DNA of 28,634 nt. It comes from JBHIAG01 sp046758465 (GTDB lineage Bacteria; Acidobacteriota; Terriglobia; Acidiferrales; 2-02-FULL-67-57). The stretch covers positions 1 to 28,634 of the forward strand of contig JBHIAG010000015.1 in assembly GCA_046758465.1 (NCBI GenBank), read 5' to 3'. This document shows, piece by piece, positions 19,279-26,830 of the stretch. Numbering within the stretch: the first letter of the stretch is position 1; every line of letters starts with the position of its first letter. A program made the position numbers and the translations under genes. The notes beneath the pieces were generated by a model. That model was not told the DNA's origin, searched no databases, and saw only the letters and a list, made by a program, of their open reading frames with translations.

Positions 19279-19806
19279 ATGGGAGGTACACCATTCGGAG
19301 CGAGACGCGGCGCACCGCCGGCGGAGCCCGGCGCGCTGGCCCTAAAGGAGTATGTGGTGTCTATCAACCGCGTCACCAAAGTCGTCAAGGGCGGCAAGAA
19401 CCTGAGTTTCTCGGCCCTGGTGGTGGTGGGCGACGGCCAGGGCATGGTGGGCTACGCGTTGGGCAAGGCGCGCGAGGTGCCGATGGCGATTCGGAAGGGA
19501 ATTGAAGCGGCGAAGAAAAGCCTGGTGAAGGTCAATCTCACGCCGCCGACCATACCGCACCAGGTCCTGGGTCACTATTCGGCCAGTACGGTGCTGCTGA
19601 AGCCAGCTCCCGAGGGCACAGGCGTGATTGCGGGCGGCCCGGTGCGGCCAGTGGTGGAAGCCGCCGGAGTGCAAAACGTGTTTACGAAAATAATTGGCAA
19701 TACCAACCCGCACAACGTGGTGAAGGCGACGATGGATGCAATGTTGAAGCTCAAAGATCGCCAGACAGTGGCAGCCTGGCGCGGGAAAGATCCGCAGGAG
19801 TTGTAA
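19279..19806 (+). CDS. rpsE: 30S ribosomal protein S5
   Basis: S5 lies at the mRNA entry and contributes to fidelity. The 175-residue protein has VVSINRVTKVVKGGKNLSFSALVVVGDGQGMVGYALGKAREVPMAIRKGIEAAKKSLVKVNL, then PHQVLGHYSASTVLLKPAPEGTGVIAGGPVRPVVEAAGVQNV, TKIIGNTNPHNVVKATMDAM and LKDRQTVAAWRGK. AGGAG at 19270-19274 lies 4 nt before ATG 19279. An N-terminal stretch of about 22 residues is unlike typical S5 starts. The element at 19157-19255 is just upstream. Confidence 0.97.
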   Translation: MGGTPFGARRGAPPAEPGALALKEYVVSINRVTKVVKGGKNLSFSALVVVGDGQGMVGYALGKAREVPMAIRKGIEAAKKSLVKVNLTPPTIPHQVLGHYSASTVLLKPAPEGTGVIAGGPVRPVVEAAGVQNVFTKIIGNTNPHNVVKATMDAMLKLKDRQTVAAWRGKDPQEL

Positions 19807-19808
19807 GC

Positions 19809-20003
19809 ATGGCGCGGAAGAAGAGCAATACGCTCAGGATCAAGTGGGTGCGGGGCACCATCGGCTGCCCGGAAAAGCACCGCCGTGTGGTGCGCGGGCT
19901 GGGGTTCCGGCGGTTGCACCAGGTGGTGGAGCGGCCGGACACGCCCGCCATCCGCGGGATGGTGGCGAAAGTGTCCCATTTGGTCCAGGTGGTGGAGGCG
20001 TAA
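19809..20003 (+). CDS. rpmD: 50S ribosomal protein L30
   Basis: L30 is a small globular large-subunit protein. The 64-residue product has NTLRIKWVRGTIGCPEKHRRVVRGLGFRRLHQVVERPDTPAIRGMVAKVSHLVQVV, matching the bacterial L30 fold and length. It starts 2 bp after rpsE and ends before rplO, as in the spc operon. Confidence 0.96.
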   Translation: MARKKSNTLRIKWVRGTIGCPEKHRRVVRGLGFRRLHQVVERPDTPAIRGMVAKVSHLVQVVEA

Positions 20004-20007
20004 GGTG

Positions 20008-20469
20008 GTGGACCTGAGCAGTCTCGCGCCGCCGCGTGGCGCAAAGAAAAAACCACTGCGCGTGGGCCGGGGTATCGGCGCACGCAAGTCGAAGACCGCT
20101 GGGCGTGGCAACAAAGGGCAGCTTTCGCGCCGGGGCTATTCGCAGCGGCCGGGCTTCGAAGGCGGCCAGATGCCGCTGCACCGCCGGCTGCCCAAGCGCG
20201 GCTTCACCAATATTTTCCGCAAAGAGTTTGCCATCGTGAACGTGGCCGCGCTGAACCGGTTTGCTGCGGGTACCCGCGTGACCCCGGAGGAGTTGACGGC
20301 GCGCGGGGTGGTGAAAAATCTGCGCGACAGGATCAAAATCCTGGGCGACGGCGAGTTGAAGGTGAAGTTGACGGTGGCCGCGCACGCCTTCAGTGCCAGC
20401 GCCCGCGCCAAGATTGAAGCGGTCGGCGGCACGGTGGAGCGGCTGCCGGCGGCGGCCAGCGCGAAGTAA
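20008..20469 (+). CDS. rplO: 50S ribosomal protein L15
   Basis: L15 is a late-assembly protein crossing several 23S domains. The 153-residue product has SLAPPRGAKKKPLRVGRGIGARKSKTAGRGNKGQLSRRG and FEGGQMPLHRRLPKRGFTN, then VVKNLRDRIKILGDGELKVKLTVAAHAFSASARAKIEAVGGTVE. The start is one of two adjacent GTG codons (20005, 20008). The second aligns with the family M-x-L-x-x-L start, and GGAGG at 19994-19998 is 9 nt away. It is followed 2 bp later by secY. Confidence 0.95.
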   Translation: MDLSSLAPPRGAKKKPLRVGRGIGARKSKTAGRGNKGQLSRRGYSQRPGFEGGQMPLHRRLPKRGFTNIFRKEFAIVNVAALNRFAAGTRVTPEELTARGVVKNLRDRIKILGDGELKVKLTVAAHAFSASARAKIEAVGGTVERLPAAASAK

Positions 20470-20471
20470 CC

Positions 20472-21896
20472 ATGGCAATCTTCGACCGCATCGCCAACAT
20501 CTTCCGCATCCCCGACCTGCGCAGGCGTATCCTGTTCACGCTCGCCATACTGGCAGTCTATCGCCTGGGGGCACACATCTCCACGCCCGGCATCAACACC
20601 GAGCTGCTCCTGCAGTTTTTCGAGCAGTACCGTGGTACCTGGCTCGGGCTAGTGGACATCTTTTCCGGCGGCAACTTCCGCAGCATGACCATTTTTGCCC
20701 TCGGCATCATGCCCTACATCACCGCCTCCATCATCCTGCAGTTGATGACGGTGGTGTGGCCCTACCTGGAGCGGTTGCAAAAGGAGGGCGAGCTCGGTCG
20801 GCGCAAGATTACCCAGTACACCCGCTACCTGACTGTTTTCCTGGCCGCCTTCCAGGCCTTGACGATTGCCCTCACCCTCCAGCGGGGCAGCGTGGGCGGC
20901 GTGCGCTACGTCCTCAACCCGGGGCTGGGCTTCATCCTGATGACCGTCCTGACGCTGACCACCGGCACCATCTTCATCATGTGGCTGGGCGAACAGATTT
21001 CCGACCGCGGCATCGGCAACGGGATGTCGCTGATCATCTTCGCTGGCATTGTGGTCGGCTTGGTGCCTGCGCTCCGGGAGATTGGCGGCAAGGCGCGGAT
21101 GGGCGAGTGGCAGGCCCCCCACCTGCTGGGCTTGGGGGTCATGATGCTGGCGGTGGTCATGCTGATTGTCTTTGTCGAGAGCGGACAGCGGCGTGTCCCA
21201 GTCCAGTATGCCAAGCGTGTGGTCGGCCGGCGCATGGTGGGTGGAGCGATGACCTACTTGCCCATCCGCGTCAACACCGGTGGCGTCATCCCGGTGATTT
21301 TCGCTAGCTCCGTGCTGACCTTCCCGCAAACCTTTGGCCTCTTTCTGCCCCAGTCGCGCCAGATGGAGGCCGGGCTTGGGCGCGACATCGTCCGCTTCCT
21401 CGAAGGAGTGCGCGATGCGCTGGCCTGGGGAGAACCTCTTTATACCTTGCTCTACATCACCGCCATTATCTTCTTCTGCTACTTCTATGTTTCCATCATC
21501 TTCAATCCCGATGAGCTCGCCGACAATATGCGCAAGTGGGGTGGCTTCATCCCGGGGATCCGGCCCGGACGCAATACCTCGGAGTACATCAACAACATCC
21601 TGACGCGCCTCACTTTTGTCGGCGGGGTCTATCTGGCGATGATTTCCATTATCCCGGAGTGGATGATTTCCGGCATCCACCTGCACCACCTGCCCTGGAT
21701 TGGCGGCTGGATGGAGCAAGTATTACCCCATGGCCTGCTGCGCGGGCTGGGGGTCAACTTCTATTTTGGCGGCACCTCGCTGTTGATTGTGGTGGGCGTG
21801 GCCATGGACACGGTGAACCAGATCGAGGCGCAACTCACCATGCGTCACTACGAAGGCTTTACCGCGCGCGGGCGTATCCGCGGGCGGCGTGGATAA
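20472..21896 (+). CDS. secY: Protein translocase subunit SecY
   Basis: SecY is the channel of the Sec translocon in the inner membrane. The 474-residue protein has about ten predicted membrane helices: near residues 17-36, 70-93, 115-138, 150-172, 180-200, 213-231, 265-290, 318-340, 375-400 and 425-445. Typical motifs are the N-terminal RIPDLRRRILFTLAILAVYRLGAHISTPG and plug-region SGGNFRSMTIFALGIMPYITASIILQL. Others are MWLGEQISDRGIGNGMSLIIFAGIV and, near the C-terminus, FIPGIRPGRNTSEYINNILTRLTFVGGVYL and NQIEAQLTMRHYEGF. It is in its normal place after rplO and before adk. Confidence 0.98.
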   Translation: MAIFDRIANIFRIPDLRRRILFTLAILAVYRLGAHISTPGINTELLLQFFEQYRGTWLGLVDIFSGGNFRSMTIFALGIMPYITASIILQLMTVVWPYLERLQKEGELGRRKITQYTRYLTVFLAAFQALTIALTLQRGSVGGVRYVLNPGLGFILMTVLTLTTGTIFIMWLGEQISDRGIGNGMSLIIFAGIVVGLVPALREIGGKARMGEWQAPHLLGLGVMMLAVVMLIVFVESGQRRVPVQYAKRVVGRRMVGGAMTYLPIRVNTGGVIPVIFASSVLTFPQTFGLFLPQSRQMEAGLGRDIVRFLEGVRDALAWGEPLYTLLYITAIIFFCYFYVSIIFNPDELADNMRKWGGFIPGIRPGRNTSEYINNILTRLTFVGGVYLAMISIIPEWMISGIHLHHLPWIGGWMEQVLPHGLLRGLGVNFYFGGTSLLIVVGVAMDTVNQIEAQLTMRHYEGFTARGRIRGRRG

Positions 21897-21900
21897 ATCG

Positions 21901-22599
21901 ATGACGGGACTCGCACGACCGGTTGTCTTGCTGGGCGCGCCGGGCGCCGGCAAGGGGACACAGGCACGCGAGGTGGCGAAACACTTTGGCGTGCCGCAAA
22001 TTGCTACCGGCGATATGTTCCGCGACCACGTGGCCCGCGGCACCGACCTGGGCCGGCAAGCGAAGGCAGTGATGGAGCGGGGCGAATTGGTGAGCGATGA
22101 GATTGTTTCGGCGATGGTGGATGAGCGCATTCGCCAAGCTGACTGCCGCCAGGGCTTCGTATTGGATGGGTTCCCGCGCACGCTACCGCAGGCTGAGCGC
22201 CTGGAGGAAATCCGCTCGGCCGCCTGCTTCAGACCTGTCCTTGCCATCAACCTCGAAGTCAGCTATGATAGGTTGTTTCGGCGATTGACCGGGCGCCGCA
22301 CCTGCCAGAGCTGCGGCGCCATTTATAATATCTACGACCGTCCGCCGCGTGTTCCCGACCGCTGCGACCGTGACGCCGGCAAGCTCCTCCAGCGCGCGGA
22401 TGACCGTGAGGAGGTCATTCGCGAGCGGCTGGCCGCCTATGAGCGGCAGACCAAGCCGCTCATCCAATACTATCGCCAGCGGGACGCGCTGGTGGAAGTG
22501 AAGGGTGATGAGTCGCCGGAGGCGTTGACCCGGCGGCTCATTGAACTTTTGGAGGTGCTGCCAGCGCCTGTGCCGGCTGGCGGCAGGAGAGGGGTGTGA
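21901..22599 (+). CDS. adk: Adenylate kinase
   Basis: Adenylate kinase interconverts ATP+AMP and 2 ADP. The 232-residue protein has the P-loop GAPGAGKGT at residues 12-20, the AMP-binding IATGDMFRD, DGFPRT at 89-94 and GRRTC. The LID domain carries C135, C138, C155 and D158, a zinc-type C-x2-C...C-x2-D arrangement, followed by the catalytic arginines in DDREEVIRERLAAY. A short C-terminal tail ends VPAGGRRGV. The start is ATG 21901 or GTG 21889, which overlaps secY; neither has a strong site. The stop overlaps the map start (TGATG). Confidence 0.96.
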   Translation: MTGLARPVVLLGAPGAGKGTQAREVAKHFGVPQIATGDMFRDHVARGTDLGRQAKAVMERGELVSDEIVSAMVDERIRQADCRQGFVLDGFPRTLPQAERLEEIRSAACFRPVLAINLEVSYDRLFRRLTGRRTCQSCGAIYNIYDRPPRVPDRCDRDAGKLLQRADDREEVIRERLAAYERQTKPLIQYYRQRDALVEVKGDESPEALTRRLIELLEVLPAPVPAGGRRGV

Positions 22600-23345
22600 T
22601 GATTGCCTGCCGGGATGAGCGAGAGTTGGCGAAGTTGCGTGCCGCCGGCTGCGTGGTCGCTGAGGTACTCGTGGCCGTTGCTCGGCGCATCGCACCGAAC
22701 GTAACGACGATGGAGCTGGAACAGCTAGCCGAAAGCCGCATTGCCGCGCTCGGGGCGCGGCCGGCGTTCAAGGGCTACAAAGGGTATCCCTGTGCCACGT
22801 GTGTCTCGGTGAACGAAGAGATTGTGCACGGCATCCCGTCGGAGCGAAAGCTGGCGCGGGGCGACATTGTCTCCCTCGACGTGGGCGTCGAGCTTGAGGG
22901 CTACTTCGCCGACAGTGCCACCACCATTGCCCTGGAGCCTATTGCGCGCGAGGCCGAGAAGCTGCTCGCTGTGACGCGCGAGGCGCTCTATCAGGGCATT
23001 GCGCAGGCGCGCCCGGGCCGCTACCTGGGCGATATCTCGCGGGCGGTGCAGGAGCATGTAGAGCGCCAGGGTTTTTCGGTGATCCGCGAATTTGTGGGAC
23101 ACGGCATCGGGACGCAGTTGCATGAGGAGCCACAGGTGCCGAACTATGCCACGCCGGCACGCGGCCCGAAATTGAAACCCGGTATGGTGCTGGCGATTGA
23201 GCCGATGGTGGCAGCCGGGTCGCCGGCGGTGAAGCTCCGCCCGGATCGTTGGACGGCGGTGACCGCCGACGGCAGCTACGCGGCGCACTTTGAACACTGC
23301 GTGGCGGTGACCCCGAACGGTCCCTGGATTTTGACTGCACCCTAG
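22599..23345 (+). CDS. map: Methionine aminopeptidase, type I
   Basis: It removes the initiator methionine from nascent proteins. The 248-residue product has the five metal ligands of the pita-bread fold: D94 (SLDVGV), D105 (FADSATT), H168 (EFVGHGIGTQLHEEP), E201 (LAIEPM) and E232 (HFEHCVAV), plus H78 of VNEEIVHGIP in the substrate site. Start ATG 22599 shares the A of the adk stop, with AGGAG about 9 nt upstream. The position after secY-adk is classic, and the product acts on proteins made by this cluster. Confidence 0.97.
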   Translation: MIACRDERELAKLRAAGCVVAEVLVAVARRIAPNVTTMELEQLAESRIAALGARPAFKGYKGYPCATCVSVNEEIVHGIPSERKLARGDIVSLDVGVELEGYFADSATTIALEPIAREAEKLLAVTREALYQGIAQARPGRYLGDISRAVQEHVERQGFSVIREFVGHGIGTQLHEEPQVPNYATPARGPKLKPGMVLAIEPMVAAGSPAVKLRPDRWTAVTADGSYAAHFEHCVAVTPNGPWILTAP

Positions 23346-23352
23346 GTGCCCC

Positions 23353-23374
23353 TACGGGCAGACGCCTGCCCGTA
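23353..23374. repeat. Hairpin between map and infA
   Basis: TACGGGCAG (23353-23361) pairs perfectly with CTGCCCGTA (23366-23374) around loop ACGC. The TACGGGC arm matches the arm of the hairpin at 6076-6099. No T-tract follows, so transcription probably continues. Confidence 0.65.
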
Positions 23375-23433
23375 TGGGCGTAGGGATGCCTCCGCCGCGG
23401 GCGTACCGCGCCGGAGGGCGTGCGAAAGGAGCG

Positions 23434-23652
23434 ATGGCCAAAGAAGAAGCGATCGAAGTGACCGGCACGGTGCTTGAGACGCTGCCGAACGCGATGTTTC
23501 GCATTGAGCTGGAAAACAAGCACCGGGTGCTGGCGCACATCTCGGGACGGATGCGGCGGCACTTCATCCGCATCCTGCCGGGCGATCGGGTGGCCGTGGA
23601 GCTGTCGCCCTACGATCTCAGCCGCGGCCGGATTGTCTATCGCTACCGGTGA
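23434..23652 (+). CDS. infA: Translation initiation factor IF-1
   Basis: IF-1 occupies the A site during initiation. The 72-residue protein, the standard length, is an OB-fold with AKEEAIEVTGTVLETLPNAMFRIELENKHRVLAHISGRMRRHFIRILPGDRVAVELSPYDLSRGRIVYRYR. The frame is open 20 codons further upstream, but ATG 23434 is the family start, with AAGGAG ending 2 nt before it, closer than usual. It is followed by rpmJ. Confidence 0.98.
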   Translation: MAKEEAIEVTGTVLETLPNAMFRIELENKHRVLAHISGRMRRHFIRILPGDRVAVELSPYDLSRGRIVYRYR

Positions 23653-23658
23653 GAGGCG

Positions 23659-23772
23659 ATGAAAGTTCGGGCTTCGGTCAAACGGATTTGCGACCACTGC
23701 AAGGTCATCCGCCGGCGCGGCGTAGTGCGGGTGATTTGCAAGAACCCGAAACACAAGCAGCGCCAGGGCTAA
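23659..23772 (+). CDS. rpmJ: 50S ribosomal protein L36
   Basis: The gene encodes only 37 residues, MKVRASVKRI at the start, C11, C14, C27 and H32 as zinc ligands, then K-H-K-Q-R-Q-G. This is the zinc-binding L36 form. It starts 6 bp after infA and ends 25 bp before rpsM, its usual place at the head of the alpha operon. GAGAGG lies 2 nt before the ATG. Confidence 0.97.
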   Translation: MKVRASVKRICDHCKVIRRRGVVRVICKNPKHKQRQG

Positions 23773-23797
23773 TGTTGGTCAACGGAGGAGAAGCAGC

Positions 23798-24184
23798 ATG
23801 GCACGCATCGCGGGAGTGGATCTTCCAGCGAACAAAAATATCTGGATCGGCCTGACGCGCATCTACGGCATCGGGCAGCCCCGCTCGCGGGCGATTCTGA
23901 CGCAAGTGGGTGTTGACCCGTTCAAGAAGGTGTCGGCCCTGACCGAGGCGGAGGTGACGCACATTCGGCAGATCATCGAGGAGCAGGGGGGTGTCGAGGG
24001 TGACCTGCGCAGAGACATTTCGATGAATGTCAAGCGGCTGATCGAGATCGGCTGCTACCGCGGGTCGCGCCACCGCCGCAACCTGCCGGTGCACGGCCAG
24101 CGGACGCACACCAACGCCCGCACGCGTAAAGGGCCGCGACGCCATACGGTAGCGACACGCAAGCCAACCATGGCCAAGGGGTAA
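23798..24184 (+). CDS. rpsM: 30S ribosomal protein S13
   Basis: S13 lies in the head and contacts L5 and P-site tRNA. The 128-residue protein has MARIAGVDLPANKNIWIGLTRIYGIGQPRSRAILTQVGVD and EEQGGVEGDLRRDISMNVKRLIEIGCYRGSRHRRNLPVHGQRTHTNARTRKGPRR, all diagnostic. Length is standard. GGAGGAGAAGC precedes the ATG. It starts the S13-S11-S4-alpha-L17 set. Confidence 0.98.
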   Translation: MARIAGVDLPANKNIWIGLTRIYGIGQPRSRAILTQVGVDPFKKVSALTEAEVTHIRQIIEEQGGVEGDLRRDISMNVKRLIEIGCYRGSRHRRNLPVHGQRTHTNARTRKGPRRHTVATRKPTMAKG

Positions 24185-24196
24185 GGAGCGAAGCCG

Positions 24197-24637
24197 ATGG
24201 CAAAAGCCCAAGAGGAAGCCGCTGCCGGTAAGCCGGCGGCGGCAAAGCCGGCGAAAAAAAAGGAGTTTCGCAAGAAGCGGGAGAAGCGCCACGTCGTGCA
24301 GGGGATTGTGCACGTACGGGTGACGTTCAACAACACCATCGTCAGCATTACCGATACCGACGGCCATGTGGTGGCCTGGGCGAGTGCGGGCTCGATTGGC
24401 TTCAAGGGGTCGCGCAAGGGGACGCCCTTTGCCGCGCAACGCGCTGCGGCCCAGGCTGCCCACGCGGCCCGCAACCTGGGCATGCGCACTGTCGAAGTTC
24501 GTGTCAAGGGACCGGGCTCGGGGCGCGAGTCAGCGGTGCGTGCCCTGGGAGCAGCGGGCTTGCAGGTGACCACGATAAGAGACGTCACACCTATCCCGCA
24601 TAACGGCTGTCGCCCGCCCAAGCGGCGCCGTGTGTAG
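24197..24637 (+). CDS. rpsK: 30S ribosomal protein S11
   Basis: S11 is at the platform and near the mRNA exit. The core begins near residue 31 with RHVVQGIVHVRVTFNNTIVSITDTDGHVVAWASAGSIGFKGSRKGTPFAAQRAAAQAA. It ends with VEVRVKGPGSGRESAVRALGAAGLQVTTIRDVTPIPHNGCRPPKRRRV. About 30 Ala/Lys-rich residues precede it, giving 146 residues against about 129. Spacing to rpsM is 12 bp. Confidence 0.97.
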   Translation: MAKAQEEAAAGKPAAAKPAKKKEFRKKREKRHVVQGIVHVRVTFNNTIVSITDTDGHVVAWASAGSIGFKGSRKGTPFAAQRAAAQAAHAARNLGMRTVEVRVKGPGSGRESAVRALGAAGLQVTTIRDVTPIPHNGCRPPKRRRV

Positions 24638-24655
24638 CGAGGCAGAAGGAGGAGA

Positions 24656-25288
24656 ATGGCTCGTTATCGAGAAGCGGTTTGCCGGCTCTGTCGGCGCGAG
24701 ATGATGAAGCTGTTTTTGAAAGGGGAGCGGTGTTTCACCGACAAGTGTGCCATCGAGCGACGCAACCTGCCGCCGGGCCAACATGGCGGAGGCCGCCGGA
24801 CAAAGCGCGGTGCCTATGGCGCGCAATTGCGCGAGAAGCAAAAAGTGCGCCGCATCTATGGCGTGCTCGAGCGGCAGTTCCGGCGCACCTTCGCGCAGGC
24901 CGCAAAGCTACCGGGCAAGACCGGCGAAACCCTGCTCATGATGCTGGAGCGGCGGTTGGACACGGTGGTGCAGCGAGCCGGCTTGGCGGCTTCCCGGGCC
25001 CAAGCGCGGCAACTGGTACTGCACGGGCACGTGCGCGTCAACGGCCGCAGAGTGAACATCCCCTCTTACATCTTGAGTCCGGGTGAGGAGGTGGCGCTCG
25101 CGGAGCGGATGAAGGAGAACGTGATGGTGCTGCAAGTGCGCGAGCTGGCCAGCCGCCAGACCATCCCGAGCTGGCTGGAAGCTGACCGCGAAGCCTTGCG
25201 GGCCAAGTTCGTCAGCTTGCCCAAACGCGAGGAGATGACGACCCCACAAATCAACGAGCAGCTCATCGTCGAGCTGTATTCGAAATAA
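24656..25288 (+). CDS. rpsD: 30S ribosomal protein S4, zinc-type
   Basis: S4 nucleates 30S assembly and in many bacteria represses the alpha operon. The 210-residue protein begins MARYREAVCRLCRREMMKLFLKG; C9, C12, C26 and C31 form the zinc motif of C+ S4 proteins. Then RRNLPPGQHGG, the S4 domain near residues 97-165 (MMLERRLDTVVQRAGLAASRAQARQLVLHGHVRVNGRRVNIPSYIL), and a C-terminal PQINEQLIVELYSK follow. GGAGGAG precedes the ATG. Confidence 0.98.
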   Translation: MARYREAVCRLCRREMMKLFLKGERCFTDKCAIERRNLPPGQHGGGRRTKRGAYGAQLREKQKVRRIYGVLERQFRRTFAQAAKLPGKTGETLLMMLERRLDTVVQRAGLAASRAQARQLVLHGHVRVNGRRVNIPSYILSPGEEVALAERMKENVMVLQVRELASRQTIPSWLEADREALRAKFVSLPKREEMTTPQINEQLIVELYSK

Positions 25289-25330
25289 CGTTCGGCCCGG
25301 CACAAGAGAGAGAAGGAGGCTTTTAGAGCT

Positions 25331-26356
25331 ATGTGGAAAGGACTTCAGAAGCCCAAGCGGTTGGCGGTGGAGGTGGAAACGCTGACCCTGCAGTATGGGA
25401 AGTTCTCCGCTCAGCCCTTCGAGCGCGGCTTTGGCACCACCATCGGCAATGCGCTGCGACGCGTGCTGTTGAGTTCGATCGAGGGTGCGGGCATCACGGC
25501 GGTGAAGATCGAGGACGTGTTGCACGAGTTCCAGTCGATTCCCGGTGTGGTGGAGGATGCCACCGACATCATCCTCAACCTCAAACAGATTCCGTTCAAA
25601 CTGAAGGCGGACACCGTCAAGACCATCTACTTGACCGCAAACGAGCCTGGTGAAGTGACCTCGGCGATGATCCAGGAGGACGCAGACTTTGAAGTATTGG
25701 ACAAGAACGTCCACATCGCCACCGTCAGCGAAGGCGGCCGGCTCGCGATCGAGATGCGGCTGAAGAATGGCCGCGGCTACATCTCCGCCGACCGCAACTT
25801 CGATGAAGACTTACCGGTAGGCTACATCCCGGTGGATTCGGTGCACTCGCCGGTTCGAAAGGTAAATTACATGGTGGAGGCGGCTCGCCTAGGGCAGATG
25901 ACGGACTACGACAAGCTCACGCTGGAAGTGTGGACAAACGGTGCCCTCAAGCCCGCCGATGCCATCGGTCTGGCCGCCAAGCTGTTGAAAGACCATATGA
26001 GTTTGTTCATTGCCTTTGAGGAGCAACCCGAGGTTCCCGAAGAAGTGATAGAACACATGTTCGATCCGCGGCTGGAATACCTCGGACGCTCAGTGGAGGA
26101 TCTGGAGTTGTCGGTGCGCGCCTACAACTGTTTGAAGAATGCCAACATCCGCACCATCGGCGAGCTGGTACAGCGTACCGAGACCGAGATGCTGAAGACG
26201 AAGAACTTTGGCCGCAAATCGCTCAACGAGATCAAGGAGATTCTGGCCTCGATGGAGTTGCAGCTGGGGATGAAGCTCGACGAACAAGGGCGAATCGTTT
26301 GGCCGCCTCGCGGTACGGAGCAGCCGGCGGCCGAAGAAGCCCAACCTGGCAGCTAG
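25331..26356 (+). CDS. rpoA: RNA polymerase subunit alpha
   Basis: The alpha dimer scaffolds RNA polymerase assembly and its C-terminal domain binds UP elements and activators. The 341-residue protein has the N-terminal domain through about residue 230 (GFGTTIGNALRRVLLSSIEGAGITAVKIEDVLHEF, GVVEDATDIILNLKQ, YMVEAARLGQMTDYDKLTLEVWTNGA). A linker with FDPRLEYLGRSVEDLELS starts near residue 244. The C-terminal domain (VRAYNCLKNANIRTIGELVQRTETEMLKTKNFGRKSLNEIKEIL) holds the Arg/Asn contacts for DNA. GAAGGAGG precedes the ATG. It is followed at 4 bp by rplQ. Confidence 0.98.
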   Translation: MWKGLQKPKRLAVEVETLTLQYGKFSAQPFERGFGTTIGNALRRVLLSSIEGAGITAVKIEDVLHEFQSIPGVVEDATDIILNLKQIPFKLKADTVKTIYLTANEPGEVTSAMIQEDADFEVLDKNVHIATVSEGGRLAIEMRLKNGRGYISADRNFDEDLPVGYIPVDSVHSPVRKVNYMVEAARLGQMTDYDKLTLEVWTNGALKPADAIGLAAKLLKDHMSLFIAFEEQPEVPEEVIEHMFDPRLEYLGRSVEDLELSVRAYNCLKNANIRTIGELVQRTETEMLKTKNFGRKSLNEIKEILASMELQLGMKLDEQGRIVWPPRGTEQPAAEEAQPGS

Positions 26357-26360
26357 GTTC

Positions 26361-26786
26361 ATGCGCCACCGCTGGGGCTACAAAAAACTCGGACGCTCGC
26401 CAGCCCACCGCCGCCAGACCTTGCGCAACTTGGTGACGAACCTGCTCGAACACGAGCGCATCACTACCACGCTGCCTAAAGCCAAGGCCCTGCGCCCGCT
26501 GGCCGAGCGGATGATCACCCTGGCCAAACGCGACACCCTGCATGCCCGCCGCCAAGCAGCCGCCTTTTTGCTGCGCCCGTCCGTGGTGAAGAAGCTCTTC
26601 GGGACGTTGGGTCCGCGCTTTGCTGAGCGACCTGGTGGTTACATGCGCATCCTGCGGGCGGGCTGGCGCCGCGGCGACGCCGGCGACATCGCAGTGGTCG
26701 AACTCATTGGCAGTGAGCTCAAGCCCAAGAAGGAAAAAAAGCGCAAGCGCGAAGAACCGCAACCCGAACCCGTCGAGAAAGCCTAG
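26361..26786 (+). CDS. rplQ: 50S ribosomal protein L17
   Basis: L17 lies near the tunnel exit. The 141-residue protein shows MRHRWGYKKLGRSPAHRRQTLRNLVTNLLEHERITTTLPKAKALRPLAERMITLAKRD and VVKKLFGTLGPRFAERPGGYMRILRAGWRRGDAGDIAVVELIG. A Lys/Glu-rich tail of about 24 residues follows. It is the last gene of the alpha operon here. The 44 bp to the end of guaB contain no clear hairpin terminator. Confidence 0.97.
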   Translation: MRHRWGYKKLGRSPAHRRQTLRNLVTNLLEHERITTTLPKAKALRPLAERMITLAKRDTLHARRQAAAFLLRPSVVKKLFGTLGPRFAERPGGYMRILRAGWRRGDAGDIAVVELIGSELKPKKEKKRKREEPQPEPVEKA

Positions 26787-26830
26787 GCCCGCACCGACCT
26801 TTCCCGTCTGACCTGCCTCGAAGGAAAACT

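Noticed and set aside
20649..21719. Minus-strand open frame opposite secY
   Set aside because: Its product is His/Gln/Asp-rich with no motif, while secY on the other strand is fully convincing.
26787..26830. Bidirectional terminator between rplQ and guaB
   Set aside because: No stem of useful length or T-tract is visible in the 44 bp. Termination there may be Rho-dependent or occur inside the genes.
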